A stretch of DNA of 64,000 bases. Origin: Nocardia sp. NBC_00508. GTDB taxonomy: Bacteria > Actinomycetota > Actinomycetes > Mycobacteriales > Mycobacteriaceae. Below the pieces are notes generated by a model. The model searched no databases. It was given only the letters and a program-made list of their open reading frames with translations, and was not told the origin of the DNA. Below, piece by piece: positions 24,706 through 34,571 of this stretch. Position numbers and translations under genes: made by a program. Within the stretch, counting starts at the first letter, position 1. Each line of letters opens with the position of its first letter. The stretch spans positions 682,001-746,000 of the forward strand of contig NZ_CP107852.1 of NCBI RefSeq assembly GCF_036346875.1. Direction: 5' to 3'.

Positions 24706-26208
24706 TCATGCCGTGAGCGACACGAGTTCCACGACAGTGATGTCCGACGGTGCGCCCACGCGCACCGGCGGACCCCACGCTCCGGCTCCCCTGGTGACGT
24801 ACAGCTGGGTGTCGCCGTAGCGCTCCAGCCCGGCGACGGTCGGATTCACCAGGCCCGCAAGGTAATTGCCGGGCCAGATCTGCCCACCGTGGGTATGGCC
24901 GGACAATTGCAGATCGACACCGTGCGCGACCGCGTCCTCGATCAGCACCGGCTGGTGCGCCAGCAGGACCGCCGTGCGCGTCCGGTCGCGGTCGCCGAGG
25001 GCCGCGCCGAAGTCCGGGCCCTGCCCGGTCCGTACGCCCTGCACGTCGTTGACCCCCGCGAGATCGAATCCGGGTAGCTCGGTGCGGGCATTCGCGAGCA
25101 GGTGCATGCCGAGTTCCTGGACGTGGTCGATCCACTGCTCGGCGCCGGAGAAGTATTCGTGATTGCCGGTGACGAAGAACGCGCCGTGCCGGGCGCGCAA
25201 CCCGGCCATCGGCTCGACGGCCGAGCGCAGGTGCTCGACACTGCCGTCCACCAGGTCACCGACGACCGCGATGAGATCGGGCTGGGTGTCGTTGACGGTC
25301 CGGACCACCCGCTCGGCGAAACCGCGCCCCAGGATCGGCCCGAGATGGATGTCGCTGACCACCGTGATGCGGAATCCATCCGCGCCGCGCGGCAATTTCG
25401 CCAGCGGCACGGCCACACGCTTGACACTGGGTCCATCGAGGACGCCGTAGGCCCCGAAACCGACGGTGGTCGCGGCGGCGGCCACCGCGGCTCCGCTCAC
25501 CACCCGCGAGACGAAGACGCGGCGCGGTAGCCGAGTGGCCGCGGTCGGCGCGGGATCAGCCTGCGCTGTCGCGACAACCTTGTCCGGCACGAGATTCGAG
25601 GCCGCCGCGGAGTGCGCGTCGACCGCGGCGGCGGCCCGTTCCCGCCCATCAGCCTGGTCCGACCGGGGATTCAGCGCCTGCACAGAGCCCGAACCGGCGA
25701 CGGCGACGGCCGGTTCCCGCGTAACAGCCTGGTCCGACCGCGGATTCAGCGCGCGCACAGAGCCCGAATCGGCCACCGCGGCGGCCGGTTCCCGCGTAAC
25801 AGCCTGGTCCGAATCGGGATTCAGGGCGGCTGCGGGTTCCGTCTCGACCATGGCGGTCGGTGCTTCCACCGCTCGGTCGCGCTCGATCCAGCGCAGCAGT
25901 AGGCGCCGAATCGGCTCGCCGACCAGCAGCGCCAGCAGCAGGTACACGGATAGCGCGCCCCATAGATAGCCGGGCCAGGCGATGATCCGCACCACCGTGA
26001 ACGGAGCGGACAACACTTCGGCGACCGTCGCACCGACCAGCAGCAGCGGGCCCGCCACCACGACGGCGGTGCCGACGCGTCGCCCGCGGGAGCCCGCGAG
26101 GGTCGTGTCCCGCACCAGGCGCCGCCACAGATACCAGTGCAGCGCGCCGAACACCGCGACGACGCCGAACACCGCGAGGATGATTCCGACGACAACAAGC
26201 ACGACCAC
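24706..26208 (-). CDS. Membrane metallophosphoesterase with internal 25-residue repeats
   Basis: A 500-residue protein. Three membrane helices occupy residues 3-25, 45-66 and 75-97. A low-complexity segment at 128-200 holds three tandem 25-residue repeats. A further hydrophobic segment lies near 231-257. The catalytic calcineurin-like domain follows with VVSDIHLG (D286, H288), VVGDLVDG (D318), VTGNHEY (N349, H350) and SGHTHGGQ, the full set of metal-binding motifs. It should hydrolyse a phosphoester at the outer or inner membrane face; UDP-2,3-diacylglucosamine-type or YkuE-like enzymes share this layout. Substrate unknown. Family assignment is secure. Confidence 0.9.
   Translation of the reverse strand: MVVLVVVGIILAVFGVVAVFGALHWYLWRRLVRDTTLAGSRGRRVGTAVVVAGPLLLVGATVAEVLSAPFTVVRIIAWPGYLWGALSVYLLLALLVGEPIRRLLLRWIERDRAVEAPTAMVETEPAAALNPDSDQAVTREPAAAVADSGSVRALNPRSDQAVTREPAVAVAGSGSVQALNPRSDQADGRERAAAAVDAHSAAASNLVPDKVVATAQADPAPTAATRLPRRVFVSRVVSGAAVAAAATTVGFGAYGVLDGPSVKRVAVPLAKLPRGADGFRITVVSDIHLGPILGRGFAERVVRTVNDTQPDLIAVVGDLVDGSVEHLRSAVEPMAGLRARHGAFFVTGNHEYFSGAEQWIDHVQELGMHLLANARTELPGFDLAGVNDVQGVRTGQGPDFGAALGDRDRTRTAVLLAHQPVLIEDAVAHGVDLQLSGHTHGGQIWPGNYLAGLVNPTVAGLERYGDTQLYVTRGAGAWGPPVRVGAPSDITVVELVSLTA
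25609..25827. repeat. In-frame 75-bp tandem repeat inside the metallophosphoesterase gene
   Basis: Three units, the last diverged, encode the 25-residue unit ALNPxSDQAVTREPAxAVAxS plus GSV and one more residue. Successive units start at residues 128, 153 and 178. As 75 is divisible by three, unit gain or loss keeps the frame. Confidence 0.85.
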
Positions 26209-26298
26209 AACGGCACTCTCTGTGAGCTTTTCGGATGCGCGGAACCAACTTACGTCACGGCGTCAATGACGCGCGCCGAGCCGGGTTCCCGCTGCCGG

Positions 26299-26811
26299 TC
26301 ATCTCTGCCGGTCGAGCACCCCGCGCACGAACGCGGCTTGCCCGGCGTGCTGGAGATCGTCGGAGATCACGCTGACCAGCCGCACGCCCAGCGTCACCGG
26401 CGGGTCCCATCGGGTGTCGACGACGCGGTCGAGGTCGTCGTCCTCGAGTTCACGCACGAAACGCAGCGTCTGCTCGTGCACCGCGTCGTAGTAGCCGGTG
26501 AGCAGGTCGGCCGGGGCGCGGATGACGGCCACGTCGGCCGGCCGGTCGCCGTATCCGGTCGCGGTTTTGTCGACGGGCAGGGCGAACCGGTCGTGCCAGC
26601 CCTGCGCGGTCCACACCTGCTCGACACCCGCCACGTCGGCGATATGGTCGTCCTGCACCCTGGCCAGATGCCAGACCAGCCACGCGATCGAATTGGCGCC
26701 CGGATCGAGCCGGTGGACCAGGTCGTCCTCCCCCAGCCCGTCCACCGCTTCGTGCACAGTCTCTTTGATCCGCTCGTAGGCGTCGGTCAGCACCTCGGCA
26801 CTCGTAGCCAT
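26299..26811 (-). CDS. DinB-like / DUF664-type mycothiol-dependent transferase family protein
   Basis: A 170-residue helical protein. LTDAYERIKETVHEAVDGL, SIAWLVWHLARVQDDHIADVAG with the conserved WHLAR and D motif, and SVISDDLQHAGQAAFVRG with the final histidine are typical of the DinB/mycothiol-maleylpyruvate-isomerase fold, in which three histidines bind a metal. Such proteins often use mycothiol or bacillithiol. ATG 26811 follows GGGAGGAG. Whether it acts as a thiol transferase or is a domain of unknown role cannot be read from the sequence. Confidence 0.85.
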   Translation of the reverse strand: MATSAEVLTDAYERIKETVHEAVDGLGEDDLVHRLDPGANSIAWLVWHLARVQDDHIADVAGVEQVWTAQGWHDRFALPVDKTATGYGDRPADVAVIRAPADLLTGYYDAVHEQTLRFVRELEDDDLDRVVDTRWDPPVTLGVRLVSVISDDLQHAGQAAFVRGVLDRQR

Positions 26812-26923
26812 CGTCCTCGACTCCTCCCTCGATGTCCGGTGCCCTGACGGTACCCATCGCGGCCACCCTGCACGAGGTCGCCGGGCGCAGGGAAGCCGGA
26901 ATTTCTCGCACGATCGAACCACA

Positions 26924-26952
26924 TTGAACGTGCCGTTATTCAGCGGTACGAT
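26924..26952 (+). promoter_or_regulatory. Sigma-A-like promoter for the Gly-rich secreted protein
   Basis: TTGAAC at 26924-26929 and TACGAT at 26947-26952 are separated by exactly 17 bases, a good match to primary sigma consensus. Transcription would begin near 26960, about 70 bases before the ATG. Confidence 0.6.
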
Positions 26953-27030
26953 ATGCGGCGGCGTGATTTTGGTTCGGAGACCCGATCGGTCGCCGACCGG
27001 ACGACTACCCAACGAAGTGAGGAAGTACCG

Positions 27031-27363
27031 ATGATGCACGACCACAAGACCGGACGCGCACGGCGAACGGTCGCCCGGGTGGCCATGGTCGCCGCGCTCG
27101 CACTGACACCCGTCGCCGCGACCGCGGCGCCCGCGCTCGCACAGCAGCCGACCGTCGCGCAGGTGAACCAGGGTGCAGAGATCCACGGCCGCGGCTGGCA
27201 CCACCACGGCGGATGGGGACGCCACGGCTGGGGCGGCTACGGCGGCTGGGGCGGCTACGGCGGCTACGGCTACTTTGGCAACCCATACGGTTACTGGGGT
27301 AGCCCGTTCGGCATCTTCCCCGGGATCTTCGTGCCGCTGCTCGGTACCGGAAGCGCGTTCTGA
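27031..27363 (+). CDS. Secreted Gly/Tyr/Trp-rich protein
   Basis: A 110-residue product. A signal peptide (RRTVARVAMVAALALTPVAA, ending at an APALA site) precedes a mature part of about 73 residues rich in Gly, Trp, Tyr and His, such as WHHHGGWGRHGWGGYGGWGG. No domain recognised. Aromatic-glycine stretches suggest an unstructured or adhesive surface protein. ATG 27031 follows GAGG; a second ATG is adjacent. A good promoter lies upstream. Confidence 0.75.
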   Translation: MMHDHKTGRARRTVARVAMVAALALTPVAATAAPALAQQPTVAQVNQGAEIHGRGWHHHGGWGRHGWGGYGGWGGYGGYGYFGNPYGYWGSPFGIFPGIFVPLLGTGSAF

Positions 27364-27833
27364 GCACCAGCGCATCAGCACAGCCGACCAGGTGATTCCG
27401 GCTCCGCGTCCGCGCTTCGGCACGCGATCGCCCCGCATCCCGCCGAACCGGCGGCGGAGCCGGAAATCGCCTGTCGCCCAAGGCGATATCGGCCGCGCCG
27501 CAGCTTCGAGGCAGCGCCATCGCCCAGTTCGCCATCATTATGGGCGCACGCCAGGAATTTTCGAAGAAATCCTTCACTAAGCAGATCCAATTCCCTGCGG
27601 CACAGGATGTTCCAGCAGACGTTCGGCAATCCATCGGAATATTCGGACGAAACCCCCACTGCCCGCGAGTAATTCACGAGAGCGCACCGATGGCACGGCA
27701 CGGCTATTTTCCGGTGAAATTCGCAGAACGATTGCTTCGGGAAAGCCGTGCGGCCAGAATGGGTAGGGCCGAGAACCGGCACATCGGGGATTCGTCGGCA
27801 CTCGTGGCCGACACGACTATGTGGGGAAATACG
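27364..27833. other. Intergenic, no gene seen
   Basis: Nothing convincing in six frames. It is more AT-rich from 27540 on. It should hold the promoter of the glycine-zipper protein. Confidence 0.5.
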
Positions 27834-28388
27834 ATGAGAGTCAACAGATTCGCCGCCACCGCCCTCCTCGCGGTCGGAGCCACCGGAATAGCGACGGGCG
27901 TCGCCCACGCCCAACCCACCGCGGCCGCGGAGGTCGCCGTGCACGGTGCCGAGCAGGGAGTCGGATTCACCTCGGCGCCTGCCCCGGACGGCAGCGCGGT
28001 GGTCACCACTGTCGAAGCGGGCAGCTTCGCGTTGACCGCCGATGCCAAAGCTGTCGAACTGCGTGACGGCGCGGGGCAGGTCCTCACGACCGTTCCGCTG
28101 GCCTTCCAGTCCTCCGGCGCGACATACGGACTGGCACCGACGATCACCGACGCGGGCCGCACCCTCACGGTGACGCCGGTCGGCGCGCCCCAGGCCACCG
28201 AGCGCCTCAACCAGTTCGTCAACGAGCAGGAAACCCTCGCCCGCAAGCAGCACAACGCCGGCGTCGGCGCACTCATCGGCGCTGGGATCGGCGCCGTGAT
28301 CGGCTTCTTCCTCGGCGGCGTCGGCGCGCTGGTCACCATTCCGATCGGAGCGGGCATCGGTGCGCTGATCGGTTTCGCCACACCGTAA
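27834..28388 (+). CDS. Exported protein with C-terminal glycine zipper
   Basis: A 184-residue protein with a signal peptide (FAATALLAVGATGIATGVAHA) cut near residue 26, a polar middle of strands (VEAGSFALTADAKAVELRDG) and a C-terminal glycine-zipper segment, GVGALIGAGIGAVIGFFLGG followed by GAGIGALIGFATP. Glycine zippers insert in membranes as packed helices. ATG 27834 follows GGGGAAA; ATG 27819 is an alternative. Common in Nocardia-like genomes without a known role. A weak hairpin (GTGCGGC/GCCGCAC) follows at 28403-28429. Confidence 0.75.
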   Translation: MRVNRFAATALLAVGATGIATGVAHAQPTAAAEVAVHGAEQGVGFTSAPAPDGSAVVTTVEAGSFALTADAKAVELRDGAGQVLTTVPLAFQSSGATYGLAPTITDAGRTLTVTPVGAPQATERLNQFVNEQETLARKQHNAGVGALIGAGIGAVIGFFLGGVGALVTIPIGAGIGALIGFATP

Positions 28389-28928
28389 TCGGCTGGTTCG
28401 GGGTGCGGCAGCCGATCGGGCGGCCGCACACCGGGCACCGGTCGCCGCCGCCGTTTCCATGGGCGCACTCCACGTTTCGCGCGACGCGGACTGGCCCCTA
28501 GGATCTCGATTCCGAACTCCCCGCACCGGCCTGTTTGCCGATGACGCTTCCACTCCGAGAACGGCGTCATGCGCTCCACCGTGCGGTCCCGCGACGAACG
28601 CGCCGCTCTCCGCCATCTGCGTCGGCAGGCGCACCGAGAATCGGGCGCACTCCGGGATAACGCCGTCCACACGCAACCGCCGAGATCCCGCATTCCCTCG
28701 GGTGTGCGGTCGACCTTCACCGAGGCATGGCCGCCAGCGGGCGGATCGGCAGTACCGAGGCGCACAGAGCCGAGCCGACCGATCGCCACATCTCATCTCA
28801 GGCACAGCCGATCTCCGCTCCCGCCCATCGACTCCGTGCGGCCCCGCCCAAAACGGGATGCCGACGCGCCCTCTGCGGCATGATGAGAGAGCACGGAGAC
28901 GATCGGAGCGACGACACAGGATCGCGAG
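28389..28928. other. Intergenic, no gene seen
   Basis: Long frames here are shadow-like (arginine- and serine-rich, no homology recognised). The promoter of the following regulator must lie within. Confidence 0.5.
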
Positions 28929-30131
28929 ATGGCACAGGGCCGTACCCTCGCGCAGCAACGGGCTGCACTAGAACAAGAGTGGTCCCGATGGGTACCCGCC
29001 GGAACACCGCAGGGTGATTCCGCGCTGCGCGGCGAGGTCGCGCAATCCTGGCTGCGATCGCTGCGCACCGTTGATCCCGCGTGTGAGCACGCTCCCCTCG
29101 ACGAAGCCGACGTCGCCGCCCGCTGGGCGCAGTCCCCGCTGCGCACACCGGTATCCGAGCTGACCGACCTGCTGCGCGGCATCACCGAGGACGCGGGCTA
29201 CGTCGCCGCGATCACCGACGAGAGCGGCACCATTCTGTGGTCGCACGGCGGTCCGGTCATGCGCCGCCGCGCCGAGCAGGTGAACTTCGCGCCGGGCGGG
29301 CGATGGGACGAGGCGCACATGGGGACCAACGCATTGTCGTTGGCGCTGCGCACCGAACGGCCGCACACCGTGTTCTCCGCTGAGCATCTGGTGGCAGCCC
29401 TGCACGGATGGGTTTGTTATTGCGCGCCGATCCGCGCCGCGGACGGACATCAGCTCGGCGTGCTCGACCTGTCCACGACCTGGGACCGCGCTCACCCGCT
29501 GGCCATGGCCACGGCACGCACCGTGGTCAGTGCCATCGAGACCAAGCTGCACCACCGCATGGCGGCGCCGGGCGTCCGGCTGACCTGCCTCGGCACCGGG
29601 CGCCTGATCCGTGACGGCACGCCGGTGCGGCTGCGCCCCAGGCACCTGGAGATCCTGGCGCTGTTGGCGCTCGAGCCGGAGGGCTACACCCACGAGCGCC
29701 TGCACTTCGCGGTGTACGGCGATCGGCCGGTCGGCGCGAGCACCCTCAAGTCCGAGATGTCCTACCTGCGGCGCGCGACCGGCGGCGACATCACCAGCCG
29801 CGTCTATCAACTGGTGAGCCCGCTGTCCTGCGACGCGGTGGACGTGCTCGTTGCGCTGGAAGCAGGCGATACGGCCACGGCCGTCAAGCTGTATCGCGGG
29901 CCGCTGCTGCCCGACTCGGATACTCCGGGAATCGTGCGATGGCGCGAATATCTGGAGGTCGGAGTGCGCACCGCGGTGCTGTCCAGCGGGACCGCCGAGC
30001 ACGCGCTGCGCTATGGCGAGCGCGCGCCGCACGACATCGAAGTGCACGAACACGCGTTGCGCCTGTTGCCCGCCGATGACGGTCGTCGCGCGCTCGCCGC
30101 GGCTCGCTTGCACAGCGCGCTGCGCGGCTGA
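28929..30131 (+). CDS. GAF-domain transcriptional regulator of the aldehyde dehydrogenase operon
   Basis: A 400-residue protein without the sigma-54 AAA domain of its AcoR-like relatives. The N-terminal part (SWLRSLRTVDP, then VAAITDESGTILWSHGG and GGRWDEAHMGTNALSLAL) is a GAF sensor of the AcoR type, and HGWVCYCAPIRAADGHQLGVLDLS follows. The C-terminal half, from about residue 215, is a winged-helix output domain (RLRPRHLEILALLALEPEGY) with a BTAD-like end. It lies 200 bases upstream of an aldehyde dehydrogenase gene in the same direction, the usual arrangement for an activator of acetaldehyde or alcohol catabolism. Role inferred from context. Confidence 0.82.
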   Translation: MAQGRTLAQQRAALEQEWSRWVPAGTPQGDSALRGEVAQSWLRSLRTVDPACEHAPLDEADVAARWAQSPLRTPVSELTDLLRGITEDAGYVAAITDESGTILWSHGGPVMRRRAEQVNFAPGGRWDEAHMGTNALSLALRTERPHTVFSAEHLVAALHGWVCYCAPIRAADGHQLGVLDLSTTWDRAHPLAMATARTVVSAIETKLHHRMAAPGVRLTCLGTGRLIRDGTPVRLRPRHLEILALLALEPEGYTHERLHFAVYGDRPVGASTLKSEMSYLRRATGGDITSRVYQLVSPLSCDAVDVLVALEAGDTATAVKLYRGPLLPDSDTPGIVRWREYLEVGVRTAVLSSGTAEHALRYGERAPHDIEVHEHALRLLPADDGRRALAAARLHSALRG

Positions 30132-30332
30132 GTTCCCCTCTTCTGGCGTTCGGCCGCCATGCCGCGCGGCAGTCACCGGGTCAGCTGGACGCCATCGCTC
30201 GTGGCCATCGGACCGCGCTGCGCCGCGCCCGTGCGCCTCAATGTTTCCTCAACCCGCACGCGGCATAGTGACCTCCATCACGGCCGGACCGCCGTGCGCT
30301 TCACGTCCGCAACCAGCGAGGAGTTACCCGCC

Positions 30333-31850
30333 ATGAGCTACGCAAAGCCGGGAACCGAGGGCAGCGTCGTCGAATTCGCCACGCGCTACGAGAACTTCAT
30401 CGGCGGCGAATGGACCGCCCCCGTCGAGGGCCGATACTTCGAGAATCCCTCCCCGGTGGACGGACAGACGTTCTGCGAGGTGGCGCGGTCCTCGGCCGCC
30501 GATATCGATCTCGCCTTGAACGCCGCGCACTCCGCGGCCGAGGCGTGGGGTGCCACGTCGGCGGCCGAGCGGGCGAACATCCTGAACAAGATCGCCGACC
30601 GGATCGAGGACAACCTCGAGGCGCTGGCGGTGGCCGAAACCTGGGAGAACGGCAAGCCGGTGCGCGAAACGCTGGCCGCCGACCTGCCCTTGGCGGTCGA
30701 TCACTTCCGCTACTTCGCCGGTGCGGTCCGCGCGCAAGAGGGCGGTATCAGCGAGATCGACGCCGACACCATCGCCTACCACTTCCACGAACCGCTCGGC
30801 GTGGTGGGGCAGATCATTCCGTGGAACTTCCCGATCCTGATGGCCACCTGGAAGCTCGCGCCGGCACTGGCGGCGGGAAACGCGGTGGTGCTCAAGCCAG
30901 CCGAGCAGACCCCGGCTTCGATCCTGAAGGTTGTCGAGCTGATCGCGGATCTGCTGCCGCACGGAGTGCTGAACGTGGTCAACGGCTTCGGGGTGGAGGC
31001 GGGCAAACCGCTGGCCGCCAGCCCGCGGGTGGCCAAGGTCGCCTTCACCGGCGAGACCACCACCGGCAGGCTGATCATGCAGTACGCCAGCGAGAACATC
31101 ATCCCGGTCACGCTCGAGCTGGGTGGCAAGAGCCCCAATATCTTCCTGCCCGACGTCATGGCCGCCGACGACGCCTTCCTGGACAAGGCCGTCGAGGGCT
31201 TCGTGATGTTCGCGCTCAATCAGGGCGAGGTCTGCACGTGTCCGTCGCGCGCACTGATCCACTCCTCGATCTACGACGAGTTCATCGCCCGGTGCCTCGA
31301 GCGGACCAAGGCGATCACCGGCGGGGATCCGCTGGACGAGACCACCATGATCGGCGCGCAGGCCAGCAACGACCAGTACGAGAAGATCCTGTCCTACATC
31401 GACATCGGCCGCCAGGAAGGAGCCGAGGTGCTCACCGGCGGCGGTCCGCGCAAGGTCGAGGGCTACCCCGGCGGCTACTACGTGGAGCCGACGATCTTCG
31501 CCGGCCGCAACGACATGCGGATCTTCCAGGAGGAGATCTTCGGGCCCGTCGTGTCGGTGACCACCTTCGACTCCATCGACGAGGCGCTGAAACTCGCCAA
31601 CGACACCCTCTACGGTCTCGGCGCCGGGGTGTGGACCCGCGACATCAACTCCGCCTACCGGCTCGGCCGCCAGATCAAGGCGGGCCGGGTCTGGACCAAC
31701 TGCTATCACGCCTATCCCGCGCACGCGGCCTTCGGCGGCTACAAGAAGTCCGGCATCGGACGCGAGAACCACCGCATGATGCTCGACCACTACCAGCAGA
31801 CGAAGAACCTGCTGGTCAGCTACTCCCCGGACAAGCTCGGATTCTTCTGA
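30333..31850 (+). CDS. NAD-dependent aldehyde dehydrogenase (AldB/ExaC-like)
   Basis: A 505-residue enzyme of the ALDH superfamily. [22 protein letters not shown] is the NAD-binding region, [13 protein letters not shown] carries the catalytic glutamate, and [11 protein letters not shown] the nucleophile Cys301 with a second cysteine at 303, the CTC pattern of ethanol/acetaldehyde-type dehydrogenases. [12 protein letters not shown] is the third motif. It oxidises acetaldehyde or similar aldehydes to acids. ATG 30333 follows GAGGAG. The DUF779 gene overlaps its stop by one base. Family certain; aldehyde range inferred. Confidence 0.95.
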   Translation: MSYAKPGTEGSVVEFATRYENFIGGEWTAPVEGRYFENPSPVDGQTFCEVARSSAADIDLALNAAHSAAEAWGATSAAERANILNKIADRIEDNLEALAVAETWENGKPVRETLAADLPLAVDHFRYFAGAVRAQEGGISEIDADTIAYHFHEPLGVVGQIIPWNFPILMATWKLAPALAAGNAVVLKPAEQTPASILKVVELIADLLPHGVLNVVNGFGVEAGKPLAASPRVAKVAFTGETTTGRLIMQYASENIIPVTLELGGKSPNIFLPDVMAADDAFLDKAVEGFVMFALNQGEVCTCPSRALIHSSIYDEFIARCLERTKAITGGDPLDETTMIGAQASNDQYEKILSYIDIGRQEGAEVLTGGGPRKVEGYPGGYYVEPTIFAGRNDMRIFQEEIFGPVVSVTTFDSIDEALKLANDTLYGLGAGVWTRDINSAYRLGRQIKAGRVWTNCYHAYPAHAAFGGYKKSGIGRENHRMMLDHYQQTKNLLVSYSPDKLGFF

Positions 31851-32251
31851 TGCCCGATCCGGTCCGGCGCGTCGAGCTCACCGAGTCGGCGGAAGCGCTG
31901 CTGCACAGGCTGATCGAGCAGCACGGCCCGGTCATGTTCCACCAGTCCGGCGGCTGCTGCGACGGCAGCTCACCGATGTGCTACCCGCGTGGCGAGTTCC
32001 GGGTCGGCGCCTCCGACGTGCTGCTCGGGCGCCTCGACCCGGACACCCCGTTCTGGATGAGCGCCGACCAGTTCGAGTACTGGCGCCACACCCACCTCAC
32101 CGTCGACGTGGTGCCCGGCCGCGGCAGCGGGTTCTCCCTGGAAGCGCCCGAAGGCGTGCGCTTCCTGATCCGCTCGCGGTTGCTCACCGACGAGGAACTG
32201 ACCCGCCTCGGCACGCGGCCACCACGAACCGGGGCCGATCAGCCGTACTGA
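31850..32251 (+). CDS. DUF779 protein, partner of aldehyde dehydrogenase
   Basis: A 133-residue protein carrying the DUF779 motif GPVMFHQSGGCCDGSSPMCYP, with three cysteines that could hold a metal or form a persulfide, and the aromatic FWMSADQFEYWRHTHLTVDVVPGRG segment. DUF779 genes regularly follow AldB/ExaC-type dehydrogenases, as here, where the ATG overlaps the ALDH stop (TGATG). Role in maturation of the enzyme is guessed from this link. A very strong hairpin terminator follows. Confidence 0.93.
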   Translation: MPDPVRRVELTESAEALLHRLIEQHGPVMFHQSGGCCDGSSPMCYPRGEFRVGASDVLLGRLDPDTPFWMSADQFEYWRHTHLTVDVVPGRGSGFSLEAPEGVRFLIRSRLLTDEELTRLGTRPPRTGADQPY

Positions 32252-32300
32252 CCGGGGCACCGACTGTCTGCCGGACAACGGCAGCGCCGGTGCGCCGACC

Positions 32301-32337
32301 GGGCTGCTCACCGAAACGCCGCCTCGGTGAGCAGCCC
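32301..32337 (+). terminator. Perfect 14-bp hairpin ending the aldehyde dehydrogenase operon
   Basis: GGGCTGCTCACCGA is exactly complementary to TCGGTGAGCAGCCC, with a nine-base loop, followed by a pyrimidine-rich tract. It begins 49 bases after the DUF779 stop. Confidence 0.85.
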
Positions 32338-32440
32338 GCCTTCTTCCGGTCGCGACCACGAGAAAATTCCATGCGGGAATAACCGAGGAGCGGATACCGT
32401 CGTTCGAGATGATTAGGTAAGCGAACGAGAGGGGCCGCGG

Positions 32441-33928
32441 GTGGCGACCGAGACCATGACGGCGCCCATCGGGCTGCGCTCGGAACGGGGCGCGATTCTC
32501 GGTTCGCTGATGCTGGCGACCGGGCTGGTCGCGCTCGATTCGACCGTCATCGCCACAGCGGTACTGACCATCACCGACAATCTCGGCGGCTTCGCGCAGT
32601 TTCCCTGGCTGTTCTCGATCTATCTGCTGGCGCAGGCGGTGACGGTGCCGATCTACGGCAAGCTCGCCGACACCGTCGGTCGCAAACCGGTGATCCTGTT
32701 CGGCATCGCGATATTCGCGCTGGGTTCGCTGCTGTGTGGAGTGGCGACCAGCATGCTCGCGTTGATCGTTTTCCGCGCGGTGCAGGGGATCGGCGCCGGG
32801 GCGATCCAGCCGATGACGATGACCATCGCCGGTGACCTGTATACGTTGTCCGAGCGCGCCAGGGTGCAGGGCTACCTGGCCAGCGTGTGGGCCATGTCGA
32901 GCGTGGCGGGTCCGCTGCTCGGCGGCCTGTTCGCCGAATATGCCGGCTGGCGCTGGATCTTCCTGATCAACCTTCCGCTCGCCGCGCTCGCCGGCTGGAT
33001 GCTGGTGCGCAGCTTCACCGAGAGCGCGCCGCGGCGCAGGCAGCGCGTCGACTACCTCGGCGCGGCCCTGCTCACCCTCGGCGCCGGTGCGCTGATCCTG
33101 GGACTGCTCGAGGGCGGTCAGGCGTGGGCGTGGTCCTCCCCCGTCAGCATCGGGATTTTCGGCGGCGGCGCGGTCGTGCTCGTGCTGTTCGGGCTGGTGG
33201 AGCGGAGGGCGGAGAATCCGATTCTGCCGCTGTGGGTGTTCACCCGCCGCGTGGTGATCGCGAGCAGCCTGGTGTCGGTGCTGATCGGAGCCATCCTGCT
33301 CGGCTTGACCTCCTACGTCCCGACTTTCACCCAGGGCGTGCTCGGCACCGGCGCGCTCGTCGCGGGGCTCACGGTGGGCGCGCTCACCCTGGGCTGGCCG
33401 CTGGCCGCCTCCCAGGCCGGAAAGGTATACCTGCGGTTGGGCTTTCGCACGAGCGCCCTGATCGGCAGCGGACTGGCCGCGCTCGGGGCCGCCAGCACGC
33501 TCCTGATCACGCAGGACTCGACGCTGTGGCAGGTCGCCGCATCCTGTTTCGTCATCGGCATCGGCATGGGCCTGGTCGCCACGCCTACCCTGATCGCGGC
33601 GCAGACCAGTGCCGAATGGTCCGAACGTGGCGTGGTCACCTCGGCCAATATGTTCGCCCGCTCGATCGGCAGTGCGGTGGGTGTCGCGGTGTTCGGGGCG
33701 ATCGTGAACTCCCGAATCGGACACACCGATCACCCGCTGCCCGGCACGCTCGCCGCGGCGGTGCATCTGGTTTTCGTCACGATCGCGGTGATGGCCGTGG
33801 TCATGGTCGTCGCGTCGGCCATGATGCCGAGCCGGGACTCGGCCGGCACCCGACCACCGGGTCGCCGGTGGCCAGGCGAAGCGACTCGGCCTGGTCAGAC
33901 CGTAAAAATGCGACCGGGTGCCGCGTAG
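32441..33928 (+). CDS. MFS multidrug transporter (EmrB/QacA type, 14 TM)
   Basis: A 495-residue membrane protein with about 14 helices. Characteristic pieces are LDSTVIATAVLTI (motif D1), GKLADTVGRKPVILFG (motif A), FRAVQGIGAGAIQP (motif B) and SSVAGPLLGGLFAEYAGWRWIFLINLPL (motif C), all of the drug:H+ antiporter DHA2 branch. It exports lipophilic compounds using the proton gradient. GTG 32441 follows GAGAGGGG. No regulator is adjacent, so its substrate is not indicated. The C-terminal tail is basic and Pro/Arg-rich. Confidence 0.92.
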   Translation: MATETMTAPIGLRSERGAILGSLMLATGLVALDSTVIATAVLTITDNLGGFAQFPWLFSIYLLAQAVTVPIYGKLADTVGRKPVILFGIAIFALGSLLCGVATSMLALIVFRAVQGIGAGAIQPMTMTIAGDLYTLSERARVQGYLASVWAMSSVAGPLLGGLFAEYAGWRWIFLINLPLAALAGWMLVRSFTESAPRRRQRVDYLGAALLTLGAGALILGLLEGGQAWAWSSPVSIGIFGGGAVVLVLFGLVERRAENPILPLWVFTRRVVIASSLVSVLIGAILLGLTSYVPTFTQGVLGTGALVAGLTVGALTLGWPLAASQAGKVYLRLGFRTSALIGSGLAALGAASTLLITQDSTLWQVAASCFVIGIGMGLVATPTLIAAQTSAEWSERGVVTSANMFARSIGSAVGVAVFGAIVNSRIGHTDHPLPGTLAAAVHLVFVTIAVMAVVMVVASAMMPSRDSAGTRPPGRRWPGEATRPGQTVKMRPGAA

Positions 33929-34190
33929 GCGATCGGGCCGTCGTGCGGCCCGCGTCCTCCGGCGTGTGGTGCATCGGCGTGGGCTCGGCGACGGCGCTTG
34001 CGTCTGGCGAGCTGCGGCGGGGTCGTGACAGGCTGGTGTCTGCGCCGCCATGGGCTCGGCCTCGACCTCCGGCGGCAGGCCGCATCCAGATGGCACGGCT
34101 GCCCGGGGGCGATAGCAGGTTTACAGAAGCTGCGGCACCCAGGACGGCGCATGCTGGGCTTCCTGACCGAACCGGGACTTGGAGGAAACA

Positions 34191-34556
34191 GTGGCGCTGG
34201 CCGTTTGCGCGATCATCGGGGTGTTCTTTCTGGGCATGGGCGGCTACGCGCTCGGTGCGCCCGCCGCGCTGATCCGGCCGTTCGGCATCCAGCTCACCGA
34301 ACCACCCGCACGCTATGAAGTGCGCGCCGTCTACGGCGGCTTCGGCGTGGCGATGGCGGTCGTGCTCGCCGTGGCCGCGTTGGACCTCGGTTCACTGCGC
34401 TCGGGGATCATGGTGGCCGTCGGCGCCGCCCTGGCGGGCATGGCCGTGGGCCGGATCTTGTCTGCCCTGCTCGACGAACGAACGGCTTTCTACCCCAACT
34501 GGTTCTACTGCGGTGTGGAGGCGATCGGCGCCACCGCGCTGTTCCTCGCGGCGTAG
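34191..34556 (+). CDS. DUF4345-like small membrane protein
   Basis: GTG 34191 follows GGAGG at five bases, giving 121 residues with four hydrophobic stretches: LAVCAIIGVFFLGMGGYALG, VYGGFGVAMAVVLAVAAL, GIMVAVGAALAGMAVGRIL and a final WFYCGVEAIGATALFLAA. The ARYEVRAVYGGFG and GRILSALLDE patterns fit DUF4345, whose function is unknown. It stands alone, converging with the permease gene. Confidence 0.8.
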   Translation: MALAVCAIIGVFFLGMGGYALGAPAALIRPFGIQLTEPPARYEVRAVYGGFGVAMAVVLAVAALDLGSLRSGIMVAVGAALAGMAVGRILSALLDERTAFYPNWFYCGVEAIGATALFLAA

Positions 34557-34571
34557 CGGGGGTTCCGAGAT

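Noticed and set aside
28389..28928. Long plus-strand frames between the glycine-zipper gene and the GAF regulator
   Set aside because: Composition rich in Arg/Pro/Ser, no domain, no ribosome site; read as noise of high-GC DNA.
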